From Mimachlamys varia (lineage: Eukaryota; Mollusca; Bivalvia; Pectinida; Pectinidae): 64,000 bases of DNA. Position numbers and translations under genes: made by a program. The notes beneath the pieces were generated by a model. That model had not been told where the DNA came from and did no database searches. It was given only the letters and a program-made list of their open reading frames with translations. Of this stretch, positions 23,601-33,364 are shown in pieces. The stretch is from the NCBI GenBank assembly GCA_947623455.1, contig OX392530.1, forward strand, positions 27,931,405 through 27,995,404, given 5' to 3'. How positions within the stretch are numbered: position 1 is the stretch's first letter; every line of letters starts with the position of its first letter.

Positions 23601-24573
23601 CTTTCGGAATGAGGACAAATTACTTAACAGTGTTTTGTTCATTCAAGCTGGTCTTGTACATGTAAAAGATTATACTTACGAGGTACGTCCAGGTTTACTT
23701 CCAATCCAATCCATTGTTGAAATAATTCACGAATTTAATCCAGACATTCCGAGAAAAGACGTAATAACACAATATATCCAGGTAATTAAAAGCTTTCCAG
23801 AGAATGTTCGTGCTAATATAATTAATCACAGTTATGAGAAAACATGTGCGATAGATCCCGTTGTAACATTACAGAGGGCAGACGGCACGCACGTGTTACC
23901 ACGATCTACGCGTGACATTTACACTCTCCTGTTAAGCAAGGCGTTTGTAACACCCGTAGCGATTGAGTTTTGGGGAAATAAGTTTCCGGATGAACAGGTG
24001 GACAGAGCTTTTCGCATTATTAACGCTCCAAATTATCCAGTTGAAGTAACGGAGGTACATTTTAAAGTCGCTCATAATGTTATTTTTACACGTCAGAAAT
24101 TGTTCATGTTCGGTATAACTGATACAGATGATTGTCCAGTTTGTAAGAGTGCAACGGAAAATTTATGGCACATGTTTTTAGAATGTGAAGAATTAGACCG
24201 GTTTTATTTATTTTTTACCCCTTTACTTGAAAAGTTGTTTGTTAGTGCAAGCGTTGACAATATTAATAGTATAAACTGTGATCGGCTTATTTTACTTGGG
24301 TTTTACGAAAAATGGAAGAAAGTGAATAGTTATATAATAAATTTTACATTGAGTATAGCACGATATTGTATTTTTAAAAGACGAAATCTTGTCATGTGTA
24401 AAGAAGGTAATGTAGATATTATAAATTTTTTCAAGTTCACTTTCAAACGTTTTGTACATTACATCTTTTCCTATTTTGTCAACACGTCCAATGTGGCAAC
24501 TTTCATTAAGTATTTTACCTCGTCTAATGATATCGTCTTATTGAACGACTGTGATATTCAAATTGTGTTTTAA
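20683..24573 (+). CDS. LINE ORF2, endonuclease-reverse transcriptase
   Basis: 1296 residues. The endonuclease domain occupies about 15-250, with NCNG (20-23), QET (48-50), GDFN (151-154), RIDYFL (214-219) and SDH (239-241), all expected catalytic motifs of the APE-like LINE endonuclease. The reverse transcriptase follows at about 465-760: NWRPISLLN (537-545), KIDQEKAFDRV (605-615, metal-binding Asp), RQGCPIS (665-671) and HADDTT (709-714, active-site Asp pair). A C-terminal CX2CX8HX4C motif sits at about 1151-1168. No stop or frameshift interrupts the frame. Translation presumably starts by reinitiation after the ORF1 TAA, or the stop is read through, because the two ORFs share a frame. The family call (L1/Tx1 group) is inferred from domain order. 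Confidence 0.95.
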   Translation: MDSFMYICLLLLMFSLYSFNCNGLRDVDKVMKVFTMFEEKNADLVLLQETFWSDTFIEQIKNKWNGRIIYSNSDNSRQGVAILVKNVIKDCIVNSDVVIDGRLLRVAIKLDDKIFNLFNVYAPNINREKILLFDKLSQELQKGYENTIVAGDFNTTLSQLDRSGLTKHCEDCSVLRLKTVINEFNLCDIWRNRNRDCSVFSRKQIRNDIFSQSRIDYFLIGRQLSGNVRNMYYNDTSYSDHSILTMRLDLSEVERGPGLWVLNNQFLFENEYVVKIQNIISHAKRDELFLNEPLVWWDNLKFKIKKTSQLFGKARQKEKNAQYFQLQKRLTDISGKIVGSNDKCLFKKFQKLKAELERFEEEKCKGAVLRSKAKWAIESDRNTSHFLRLEKHRQSLKVIKELQKESGHVINDTDSIIDEIYHFYKKLYSCVKVDADDIDGFLQCIDKKLSQWDKKCLDFPILEEEVKSALEGMAHNKSPGQDGLTVEFYSKFYGILSDVFLRIVSDIEQKGELSKSMKLGVISLVFKNKGDRNNLKNWRPISLLNVDYKILARIMSNRLKTVLPSIISPYQSCCIVGRDIADNISCIRDVIDLAECDKLEGYLLKIDQEKAFDRVSHVYLEKVLLKFGFGERFIKWIKIFYNGIHSSVKCNGFLTKYFPILNSVRQGCPISAMLYVLTAEPLGQTILKNININGIQVPLSNNAAKVFQHADDTTLTLSNKTSINEVFNVLAKYGKVSGAKVNIEKSEVMCIGAGVLTEEEARVFQVKILKNLILVLGVYLGPDVKTCQSLNWESKINSISKILKLWSQRYLTIQGRVTVISSLLLSKCWHVLSVASISELHKAQIKNMCLKFLWNNGKHLVSYKTIIGLKDKGGLQFPDIDLKMKSFRIKFAFRFLINDNILWKDTGKYFLSAIGNMKLGLSSLNCNFKSSQLNKIPFFYREMLLAWSDIFQFLKFQETSDSLYSQPVFFNPLFRNEDKLLNSVLFIQAGLVHVKDYTYEVRPGLLPIQSIVEIIHEFNPDIPRKDVITQYIQVIKSFPENVRANIINHSYEKTCAIDPVVTLQRADGTHVLPRSTRDIYTLLLSKAFVTPVAIEFWGNKFPDEQVDRAFRIINAPNYPVEVTEVHFKVAHNVIFTRQKLFMFGITDTDDCPVCKSATENLWHMFLECEELDRFYLFFTPLLEKLFVSASVDNINSINCDRLILLGFYEKWKKVNSYIINFTLSIARYCIFKRRNLVMCKEGNVDIINFFKFTFKRFVHYIFSYFVNTSNVATFIKYFTSSNDIVLLNDCDIQIVF

Positions 24574-24692
24574 AAACATCCTTCTGTCCGTCCTATTGTA
24601 AATTGTATGATAACGAACTAAAAATTACTTTGTTTTGAATATTTTGAAACATAAATTGCATCTGTGCAATATTAATTATGCATTGTGAGGAA

Positions 24693-24716
24693 CCCCGGGG
24701 GACCCAACCTCCGGGG
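24693..24716 (+). promoter_or_regulatory. 3' UTR hairpin of the LINE
   Basis: CCCCGGGGG and CCTCCGGGG pair over nine positions (one G-U) around the six-base loop ACCCAA. It stands out in an AT-rich 3' UTR, 36 nt before the poly(A). In several LINEs a 3' stem-loop is recognised by the reverse transcriptase; that role here is an inference. Confidence 0.65.
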
Positions 24717-24732
24717 CCCTATTGACGGGAAA

Positions 24733-24772
24733 AATAAATGTTTTATTTTGTTAAAAAAAAAAAAAAAAAAAA
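24733..24772 (+). terminator. Poly(A) signal and tail of the LINE
   Basis: AATAAA at 24733-24738 precedes a 20-nt A run at 24753-24772. This marks the 3' end of the retrotransposed transcript. Confidence 0.9.
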
Positions 24773-24833
24773 CCGTCTAGGTCTTTTAATATGATGGTCC
24801 AGGGTTCAAACCCTACCAGCGACACTTTTTTTA
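24773..24833 (+). other. tRNA-3'-half-like sequence directly after the LINE tail
   Basis: Immediately after the A run comes CCGTCTAGGTC, CTTTTAAT (reminiscent of a Lys-type anticodon loop), GGTCCAGGGTTCAAACCC and ACCAGCGACAC, then T7. The segment GGTTCAAACCC fits the RNA polymerase III B-box consensus GGTTCRANNCC, and the T run would serve as a terminator. The T-arm stem pairs only partly, so this is more likely a decayed tRNA or a tRNA-derived SINE than a working tRNA. No matching 5' half was found before the LINE. Confidence 0.45.
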
Positions 24834-25967
24834 TTTTATTTTCTTTATAAGGAAACTCAGTTTTTTTCCCACCTTTAACTTGACTCCTTTGTTAAAAAAA
24901 TATATTTGTTACATTTTTCTTATTTTAATTGTTAAACACTTACTATTAAAGAAACAACTCTTTACATTAAGTGCATGTAATTCAAGTTGATATTTATTCC
25001 TTTTGCAAAATATTGGAAACATATAGAAATTGAATTATATACGACTAACCAATAAATTGGAAATAAAGCGTTATTATTGATATCCTGTTTTTTGTTATTT
25101 TAAATCTTATTGTTAATTATTAGTTTTGAAAGGCAGATTCCTTTTTAGACCATCAGTTTTAAAGACAAGCTAAGACAACTGACATTATCAAAAACCAATT
25201 TTTAGTACTTCTTGTAAAAAGCAATACAATAAAGACTACTAATAACTATATTAATAATTATAATTAGATAATTTATGAAGAATTGTAAATAATTGGTTTT
25301 GATAACTTAAACCCAGATATATCCAACGTTTACATTTTTTGAATTTTATTTTGGTAAACTGCAGTGCTAATACCTTTCTCTTAAATATACCAACAGATGG
25401 CAGATAAAATCATTAAGTGTATTCCATTGCTTTGCCTGGTATTTGGTTTATTAGGTATATTTATATTATGGTTATTGCTTGAAATTATCAAAATAAAAAA
25501 TTCTGACCAAATTATGAACATGTTTTTTTAAGAATTGAGAAAAATGAGAATGGAAAAACACTTGTTTTTATATTCATCAAATGTGGTTGCTAGGGTGAAT
25601 ATTTGGTTGCTAGAGTTCTTTGTTAATAATATTGGCAGTAATTTAGAACTGACTCGTGTTAGAGTCCAAATTATATAACTCATACTTGACTAAGATGCAT
25701 TTGAAAAAAAAAATGAAATTGTAAAAGTTCATGCATCTAGTAATAAAGCCCTTAATATGGTACAAAGTCTGCCTTAAATATGGCCCGTTTCTAAGGGCCG
25801 TTGCTAAGCAACAGCAAATACAATCGCTTTTCCAAATGCAGCAAGTCTAGGCTATCAACTTTTGTGTTTTTTATTTGTTTTGGAAATGGGCCAAAATTGA
25901 TCCTTACTGCATATACTCCTTTATCGCACGAGTTTCGTTTTCTTGATGATAGTAAAATTCGCCTTAC
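24834..25967. other. AT-rich non-coding stretch downstream of the last EGF exon seen
   Basis: No further EGF exon, transmembrane exon or poly(A) site for the minus-strand gene is recognised here, so the 3' end of that gene is not visible. Confidence 0.5.
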
Positions 25968-26063
25968 CTGTGCACTGACCGTAGTCATTGCTACAGACGT
26001 TGATTTTACAGTTAAGTGGGCACGACTGATTACAAAAACTGCTAAAGAATCCATCAGCACATT
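25968..26063 (-). CDS. EGF-like exon 9 (most 3' seen)
   Basis: A 96-nt exon between acceptor TTAATTCAG and donor ACAG/GTAAGG. It reads CADGFFSSFC, NQSCPLNC, VCSNDYGQC, giving the Cys spacing of one laminin/MEGF-type EGF repeat. Phase 1 at both ends. It belongs to the minus-strand multi-EGF gene. No later exon of this gene could be found before the LINE. Confidence 0.8.
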
Positions 26064-27192
26064 CTGAATTAAAAAAAAAATATACAGGTTACACAAAGGA
26101 CGGGTTTCAAAATGACCCAAAAAGCAAATACGATAGCTTGTTTAAGCTATTGATATCATATTTAACCATACGCTCACAGATAGGCATTTAAGTCCAAACA
26201 TGCATACGCTAAAATATAGCGCCCTATTTCAGACAAAGGAATATTAAGATGTATTTTTTTTCAATGGAAAATGCTAAAATATTTTTTTTTTTAGAAAACA
26301 TGAACATGCTGATAATAGCATGTTTAATACCATCCATGCAAAGTAAGAATATACATTTTTGAATATAATAGGAACAGGATATAAAAGTGTGGAGGATTTT
26401 GGGTAAGATCGTGCCCTTTTTACAATAAACAATATTTTCTTAAGGTCCAAATGCAACTTTATATTTTAGTCCTTTCGTAATTATTTGCCAACAAAACTTC
26501 AAACAAACTAAAACAAAACCCTCAAAAGTCCTTTTGTGCAATTTAATTTGAATAATTAAAACTTAAACATTATATTGCTATGTATCTGAAAATGGAAATT
26601 TGTTTTGCATTAAAATATTGTAAAAAAAAAGAAAATATTACAAAATGAACCGATATGAAATGTATATGCTTGTATTTGTTCAATACACGGGGATTAACAC
26701 CTACACAAATAACAAACTAGTGAAATTCCACTTTCAAAATGGCCATTATGTTATCTGATTACCACAAATATTAAATGTTCTTACAACTCCTGAATCAATT
26801 TTCTTTCAGAACGTTAGAGTATATATCTATATTGGTTAACATATTGAACCGCCTTTGTATTCAGTATATAAATTTTCTTCAAGAAGTCAGGTCACATACA
26901 TTTATATCTTATACAATACTAAATTGTTCTTGTTCCTAGTTTGGCGGTAAGCCATAGCAAAGCGTTTGTTGTCCAAACAAAGGAAAAAATGCGTTGTATT
27001 GTGAATTTGATGACAGACGATGTTACGTTTTGTGTCTTATCGTATCCCAAATTTTCAAAGTCAGAAATACACATATTATATTACTTGAACTGTTTATTGT
27101 AAGGCTGGTACAGGCTAGCATTTTAGGAACGCAATCTGAACGTGGTTGAATAAATGAGGCTTTTTTATATATCCTTTACCATAAACACTTAC

Positions 27193-27285
27193 GAAAACAA
27201 TGTCCTGACGTTTTGTCACACGTGGTACTGCCACAGCCAACAGGACATGGTGTACAGATTGATCCATAAAACCCATCCTTACAAT
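27193..27285 (-). CDS. EGF-like exon 8
   Basis: A 93-nt exon: acceptor TTTTCAG, donor TTTTC/GTAAGT. It reads CKDGFYGSIC, TPCPVGC, STTCDKTSGHCF. Phase 1 at both ends. It is closely similar to the exon at 32521-32613 (both with CTPCP and TSGHCF), so these two share a subtype and probably arose by exon duplication. A long open frame in another phase here is only a shadow. Confidence 0.85.
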
Positions 27286-27814
27286 CTGAAAACAAAGTGT
27301 AAAACATTTTAAACAGGATCGAAACAGACAGAAATTCAAACATTTTTTACCAGTATCGAATAGTATTCACTTCACTTTCACATATTTTAATTAATTGACC
27401 CTACGCTTGATTAGATCTACACGTGATCAGTAAAACAAAAAATACAGGCCTGAAGAAAAAAATATTCCATTTGTTGAATTTCCCTATTAACTTGATTTTC
27501 GAACCACAGAAAATAAGCAACCAATGTCACAGGGCACCAACATGTTGATTATAATAATTCAATTGATTTTTATTCAGCAGAAACTATACCTATGATGGAC
27601 AGACGAACGGACGCTGAACTCACAACCATGACGAAAACTCGAAACTTCATAAGTTGTGATACATGTATCTTACATGATTTGATAGTCAACATTACATTTC
27701 CAACTATCCCAAGTTTTCATTCAGCGTGTATTAAATCAGTATCAAACAATTTTTTTGGGGGGTTTTAAATAATTACAAATGACTATTTTTGATGAAAAAG
27801 GAAAGAAGGCTTAC

Positions 27815-27910
27815 CTGGGCAATGACCGCTGCCCTTGTCACAAACGTTGTTTAGACAGTTGCTGGGGCATGGCTTGTTACAGAAATTACCGTAAAATCCA
27901 GCATCACATT
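27815..27910 (-). CDS. EGF-like exon 7
   Basis: A 96-nt exon: acceptor TTTTTAAG, donor CCAG/GTAAGC. It reads CDAGFYGNFC, NKPCPSNC, VCDKGSGHCP. Phase 1 at both ends. It is very similar to the exons at 29360-29455 and 31847-31942, including the acceptor and donor flanks, indicating a recent tandem duplication of exon plus flanking intron. Confidence 0.87.
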
Positions 27911-29149
27911 CTTAAAAAGAATCGAAACGATTCATTGTGGAGTCTTTCAAAAGCTTTCACTTCATGAAGTCGAGAAAGAAAAAAAATCCATATTTACTTA
28001 TATCATAGATATACAACGTACCGATTTATTAAACAGAGGGCTGTATCGCTCATCGGATTTCCATATAACTAATTCAAATGTACCTATCCATAGAGTCATG
28101 TACGTATACACAAAAATATATATCGAAGTAAAATATTGTTTTTTGTTTGTTCACTGAAATAGTTATTTTAACTCTAAATATATCAGAAGGAACTCAGTTG
28201 TCAAATACGTATTACATATAAACCTATTATTCTTGCTGAAATAGGTCAATGCATTTTTTTAAGTGTGTACAATTGCAGATCTATCAACAAATTTGTCGAA
28301 TTGATTAGTTTTACCATTAAACATCATGCGCTTCTTTATTTTCTAGGATATGCCTTAATATTGCTTGTAATATTTTAAACAAGTGTAGAAAAAGCGATTC
28401 TTATTTACTAATTTCCTACTTATACAATGTACAGAATTATAAAACAAAGGGGCCACAAACCAAAAACATTGTATCCCTCATCGGTTCTTAACTAATTACA
28501 AATGTACTATTTATGTATTCATCTAAGTTTACACAAAATATACATATATACAAAGTAAAATATTATTAGAATTACTGGTCTGTTCAATTAACAAAATAAT
28601 CAAACTCCAAAAGTATCAGAATGTACCTTGCCAGATACGAATAAAAGTGGTGAAATGGAAAGAATATTTAGTTCGTCTTTTCATGTGGCTAAATTGTCAA
28701 TGTATTTCTTATTAAACACCTTTTTAACGATTCTTCCTGCATAGAACCGTTATGTTTTGTGCATTGAGATATAATGGAAAGCTTCTGTGTTATACCCGGT
28801 TTCTTTGATGAGAGGTTCTGGGATCATTAATAACATAATAGGCAAATACAATGTATATCAAACTATGATTTAGATCGTTTTTAGAAATAAGGCTTGCTTT
28901 GTATGAAAATCATAAACATGTTTGTTTTTAAGATACAGTTTCATAACAAAATATATATCGAAATATTCTTGATCACACAATGATTCGATTGTGCTGTTTA
29001 CCTGGGTTTAAGCCGAGTTAAAGTTCATGTAACAACATTAGGACTTAAATCATAGGCCTTGATATATAATAGTTGATTACCACGAGAAGATCAGAATCAG
29101 CTTTCAGTTTCTAGAAACCAAACTCGATGTAAATAAATGTGATAACCAC

Positions 29150-29290
29150 CATTGGTTAGTGGGGAAAGGGGAATATCGAACCGTCAATGAAGCTATAATG
29201 CTAACTCAAGTTCGATGTAACTGGGAGCAAAACACAGAGAAATGAAAGATTAAATGGAGACCCTTGTGAAACTATTTAAAGAGTAAGGAA
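29150..29290 (+). repeat. Dispersed repeat family B, partial copy 2
   Basis: Blocks such as 'gataaccaccattggttag', 'atgctaactcaagttcgatg' and 'aaatggagacccttgtgaa' match the family also found near 17.2, 32.2 and 43.7 kb. It lies in an intron of the minus-strand EGF gene and is shorter and more diverged than the others. Confidence 0.55.
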
Positions 29291-29359
29291 TCATTATCAC
29301 ATGTTTTGAATTTTTAAATTATTACAAATTATCATTTTTTTATGAAAAGGGAGGCTTAC

Positions 29360-29455
29360 CTGGGCAATGACCGCTGACCTTGTCACAATCGTTGTTTTTA
29401 CAGTTACTTGAGCATGGCTGGTCACAGATATTACCGTAAAATCCAGCATCACATT
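29360..29455 (-). CDS. EGF-like exon 6
   Basis: A 96-nt exon: acceptor TTCCTAAG, donor CCAG/GTAAGC. It reads CDAGFYGNIC, DQPCSSNC, DCDKVSGHCP. Phase 1 at both ends. Nearest relative is the exon at 27815-27910. Confidence 0.87.
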
Positions 29456-30000
29456 CTTAGGAAAATATGAAACGATTTATTAAGAAACCCATGAACAAGC
29501 TTTCCTTCGGGAAGTCGATATAGAAGGAATAAATTGTTCCTTATTTACTTATTGCCTTCTTACACAATGTACCGAATGAAAAAAAACTTGAGTGGCCAGT
29601 TTTTACCAAGTTATACACTGCACCTGTACATGGACAATATGTGTAGATGTCTCTGGCCCGGGGCACTTACAATACTCGCTTATGTGTGTAAACACAGGTA
29701 AAGTGGTGGGGAGGGGAGGGGTTTTTTAAATAACTAATTATAAGAGTCCAGTTTGTTTTCATAACGGTTCCTCGGTAATGGCTGTCGAATACGTAGCGTT
29801 TCGCCGCACGCAGGACAGGTAAAACTCTGGCATGCTATTTACCTATTCTGTTACCTGGTAGCTAAACCCGCACTTGGCTGTCTCATGGTCACTGTAATAC
29901 TGTTTACGGTATATTTTTAAATTGACATAATCCAAATAAATATGATTCGAATTTAAATAGTTTTTGGACAAGAGGGTTCCATATGTTTTTTTTTTATTCC

Positions 30001-30190
30001 GTAATTTGTATCGACCAATTGCACCAAATCGTGCGTGTGTGCGATTCTAATCGCCCTCATAAACGAACGATCTTTAGATCGCTCAGCTGTGCGCACCATG
30101 GGCGAACGATGTGTGAACGATGTATGCACGATGCACGCACGATGCACGAACGCAGTTTTTGGTGCGTTGTGCGATACCACAACTGTAATA
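30001..30190. mobile_element. MITE-like element rich in ACGATG/GTGCG words, copy 2
   Basis: The ends form an imperfect terminal inverted repeat: TTGTATCGACCAATTGCACC at the left, and GGTGCGTTGTGCGATACCAC at the right. The interior repeats ACGATGTGTGAACG and TGCACGATGCACG. It lies in an intron of the EGF gene. Homologous to the element at 17822-17985. The open frames on both strands come from the repeat words and are not genes. Confidence 0.65.
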
Positions 30191-30879
30191 GGCAAACATA
30201 TAAGGAATGCTTTGAATCGTTATAAAGAATGACAACAAAAATATACATAATTGTCTGAGATTTAATATGTAAGGTATGCTTTTCTTGTGTTTATTTATTA
30301 AGATTGTGACTCATTGGTGCTTTATACCAAGAACATTGGAATCGTATCTGTATTTTTAATATCTGCACTAAAAAGAGCAAAATGAAGATAGCATGGACAC
30401 AAATGTAAACTAACTGAAATATACCAATCAATAATATCAATAATTTAATGTTAGGTAAATTTTTCTCTTACTTAACAATTCGAACTGTATAGGAAAGTGG
30501 AATGTAGCTTGAATTAAAGGAGAACAGGTTTATTAAAAAGTGTCTTATAAGGAGAATTAAATATTTCATGTTTGGTTTAAATTCATTATCTGTGCAGAAA
30601 AAAATGTCTGTGCAATGTTTTATATATGGACAATAATACCTGACTAGAACTGTCATCCATAATACAAATAATACCCCCCCTCCCCCTGGTAGTGTATAAT
30701 TCTTTACTAACCTTGATGGTCCACTTAAAGAAAAATTATAATTTTCTTGAGAACGTCTTTATCTTTGATACATTTCACATAAAGGGTCAAGATATACAAC
30801 TAAAACAACAATACAGAAATAGATAATATAGTGGTCATGCAAGTAAAGGTTTATACCAATCTGTTCATTACCCTGTTAA

Positions 30880-31265
30880 TTAAGGGGATTGCGATTGTTA
30901 AGGAGTAGAGCTCCTAAACGTTATTTCACCTAAAGGGACGTAACTCCCTTAATTGAGGTCAAAATATAAAATTAAAATGTCGATGCACAACTACATTTTG
31001 GGTTGTTTTTTAATGTCCAATGGTGCTAGACAATGGTCTTTAATGTCGGTCATACCATTGGTGTCGGCCACACTTACAAATTGCATTGTACGTGTGGGGG
31101 AAAAGGTCATAACTGCCTTAAAAGGGAAATCAGAAACCAAAACAACATGACAAGACATACTATTATTTATGTTAAGTTTCATCAAAACTTCATGTGAAGT
31201 TTCATAAAAAAAACAATCAGCCAACTAGCTAAGGAGGAGATTTTCGGACAAGTTACTGCGGACAA
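30880..31265 (+). repeat. Probable interspersed repeat in an intron
   Basis: The segment contains 'aaagggacgtaactccctta', a sequence style similar to 'aaagggaggtaactctt' near 13276, then a run without reading frame ending near 'gttactgcggacaacatcc' and 'agacagac'. I take it for a non-coding interspersed element, but ends are not defined. Confidence 0.35.
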
Positions 31266-31846
31266 CATCCAGACAGACAAATTATTTATCAAATTAATAA
31301 GTTATATCGATTTAACATCACGCTCGTCATTTTCTTCTAGGATAGGTGACCAAGTGACTGAAAACATTTTAAACTCGTCTAGATAATCATTCATGTTTGA
31401 AATGTGTTCCCAAAGTTTAACATATCTTAATAGACCCTACACTTGAGTTAACCTACAAGCTATTGGTAAAACCAATGGATAAAACGAATATTCCATCTGC
31501 TTTGTTTCACTTACAATTACCATTCAAACTAAATTACTTGATATACAAGCCATTGGCAAATAGACAACCTATGTCACAGGACATAGGACATCAATATGTT
31601 TATTATAATAGTGTAATTAATTCAGCATGATTGACGTATGTGATATTTGAAAAAAAAACAAGATAACGCATTTTTGTGTGAAAAAAAGTACTTGTCTACG
31701 ATTATAATTCCAACCCTTGTATATCCGTTACCTAGCAATTATTTCGAGTTATCAGTTAATGGCATGTAATATTTATCAAAAGTTTGATGTGAATTTCTAA
31801 CTAATTAAAAGTGACAATTTTTGATGAAAAATGAAAGTATGCTTAC

Positions 31847-31942
31847 CTGGACATTGACCGCTGACCCTGTCACAAAAGCTGTGTTTACAGCTACCGGGAC
31901 ATGACTGATTACAGAAACTTCTGTAAAATCCAGCATCACATA
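31847..31942 (-). CDS. EGF-like exon 5
   Basis: A 96-nt exon: acceptor CTTTTAAG, donor CCAG/GTAAGC. It reads CDAGFYRSFC, NQSCPGSC, FCDRVSGQCP. Phase 1 at both ends. Third member of the near-identical trio with exons 6 and 7. Confidence 0.87.
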
Positions 31943-32199
31943 CTTAAAAGGAAACGGAAAAATTAATAAAGAAGACATTTTTTACTTCATAAAGTAGATA
32001 TACAGAGAATGAATCGTTCCTTTTTTCTTTACTTATTTCCCTACTGATACACTGTTCCGAATGATAAAAAAGGTCCACAAGGACTGTATCGCTCATCGGT
32101 GGATGTAAAAGGGATGCATTTACAATATGTATGGTTTGCCATTGATCATCAAGAAAAGACCCGAGTCAGCATTAAATAAATATGATACTGTGTAACCAT

Positions 32200-32430
32200 C
32201 CTCTGTTGGTTGCAGAGCAATCAGAGAATACCGAAGCGTAAACAAAACTAAAATCGTAACTCAAAATCGATTAAACTAGGGACAATTATGAACAAAGGAC
32301 ATATTGATACATATCATCGAAAATGTACCAGAGAACAAGACCAGGTGTTTCGGTAGAGTAAGCGTTTTCTGCTTCATCAACGATACTCACAATGTACATA
32401 AGTAAGTCTAGGTCGTATCCAGGAAAACGA
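32200..32430 (+). repeat. Dispersed repeat family B, copy 3
   Basis: Blocks 'gagaataccgaagcgtaaac', 'aactcaaaatcgattaaac', 'caagaccaggtgtttcgg' and 'gtaagcgttttctgcttcat' match copies near 17.2 and 43.7 kb. Intronic to the EGF gene. Confidence 0.72.
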
Positions 32431-32520
32431 CTTGATATCAAAAAAGGTATAAAGGCCATGATGACCTATGTAGTATTAATCATTAAAGCCTTATATGATA
32501 AGTATATATCTACTACTTAC

Positions 32521-32613
32521 TAAAACAATGCCCTGACGTTTGGTTACACGTGTTAGTGCTACAGCCACTAGGACAAGGTGTGCACGCTAGCCCGTAGTAT
32601 CCGTCATCACAGT
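32521..32613 (-). CDS. EGF-like exon 4
   Basis: A 93-nt exon: acceptor ATTTTCAG, donor TTTTA/GTAAGT. It reads CDDGYYGLAC, TPCPSGC, NTCNQTSGHCF. Phase 1 at both ends. Same subtype as the exon at 27193-27285. Confidence 0.87.
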
Positions 32614-33230
32614 CTGAAAATATTGTAATATTTTATATACAAATGAAGTGTATATCTACACTGAATTATTCGTCTAAATACATGTATCAAATAATTACAT
32701 TACCGTTGCAAAGAGACTAAATTGGGCTTCTTTGTCCAATTTATGTTATTTCCGAATAGTATTGATTCGGACATTGTGACGTCATCATGTTTGGGACATC
32801 ATAATTGTAGCGTTGGGAATGGAATTGCTCCATTGTCAACTGGTAGCTGGGCTCTGTCTTGATTTACTTTGATGTTGAAAAATGCTTTGACTGTTATTAT
32901 ATATGTCTTCATCAACTGGATATTGTTTAAAAAAAATGTAAATACTAGTAATATTTGGCTTATTTCCTTTGATTTATTATAGTGCTGGATGCAATGACGT
33001 ATGTAGCGGATAATACATAATAAATTAATCATTTTTAAGGTGCTCTGGGAATATTCAAATATAGTTAGATCGATATCATCATTTGATAATCATATTACAA
33101 GGCACGGTCCTTTGATGTAATATGCAATTAATTTTTAAACTAGTATTTCAAATTTGGATCAAGTTTGACTACGGAGATATTACACAGGTGAGTCAAATTG
33201 TATGATTAACAGTAATAAAGCATTAACCAC

Positions 33231-33364
33231 ATTCTGTTTCGGGTTATAGGCAATATGAACGCCCACTGCATTAAATGAAAATCGCATGAACCATGCTAGC
33301 GGTTCATGTTTTATTTTCCTGTAATGCAGTGGTCGTTCATATTGCCTAGAACTCGAAACAGAAT
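33231..33364. mobile_element. Palindromic MITE, ~62-bp arms
   Basis: The left arm (33231-33292, starting ATTCTGTTTCG) and right arm (33301-33364) are near-perfect reverse complements with about ten mismatches or gaps, around an 8-bp centre ATGCTAGC. Such a fold-back is typical of a small non-autonomous DNA transposon. It lies in an intron of the EGF gene. Confidence 0.85.

Larger units (their letters stand above)
19396..24772 (+). mobile_element. Coding-complete Tx1/L1-like LINE (5' boundary unresolved)
   Basis: Two long ORFs (428 and 1296 residues), a 3' UTR with a 9-bp GC-rich hairpin, AATAAA at 24733 and a 20-nt poly(A) at 24753-24772 make a nearly complete non-LTR retrotransposon. ORF1 carries zinc knuckles. 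ORF2 carries an apurinic-type endonuclease, reverse transcriptase and a C-terminal Cys/His motif, the order seen in the L1/Tx1 group. Catalytic residues are present and there are no internal stops, so the copy is young or still capable of coding. It lies on the strand opposite to the EGF exons. Its tail directly abuts a tRNA-3'-like sequence. Confidence 0.92.

Noticed and set aside
29953..30248. Four overlapping open frames of 63-80 residues
   Set aside because: All lie in the second MITE-like element and mirror its repeat words.
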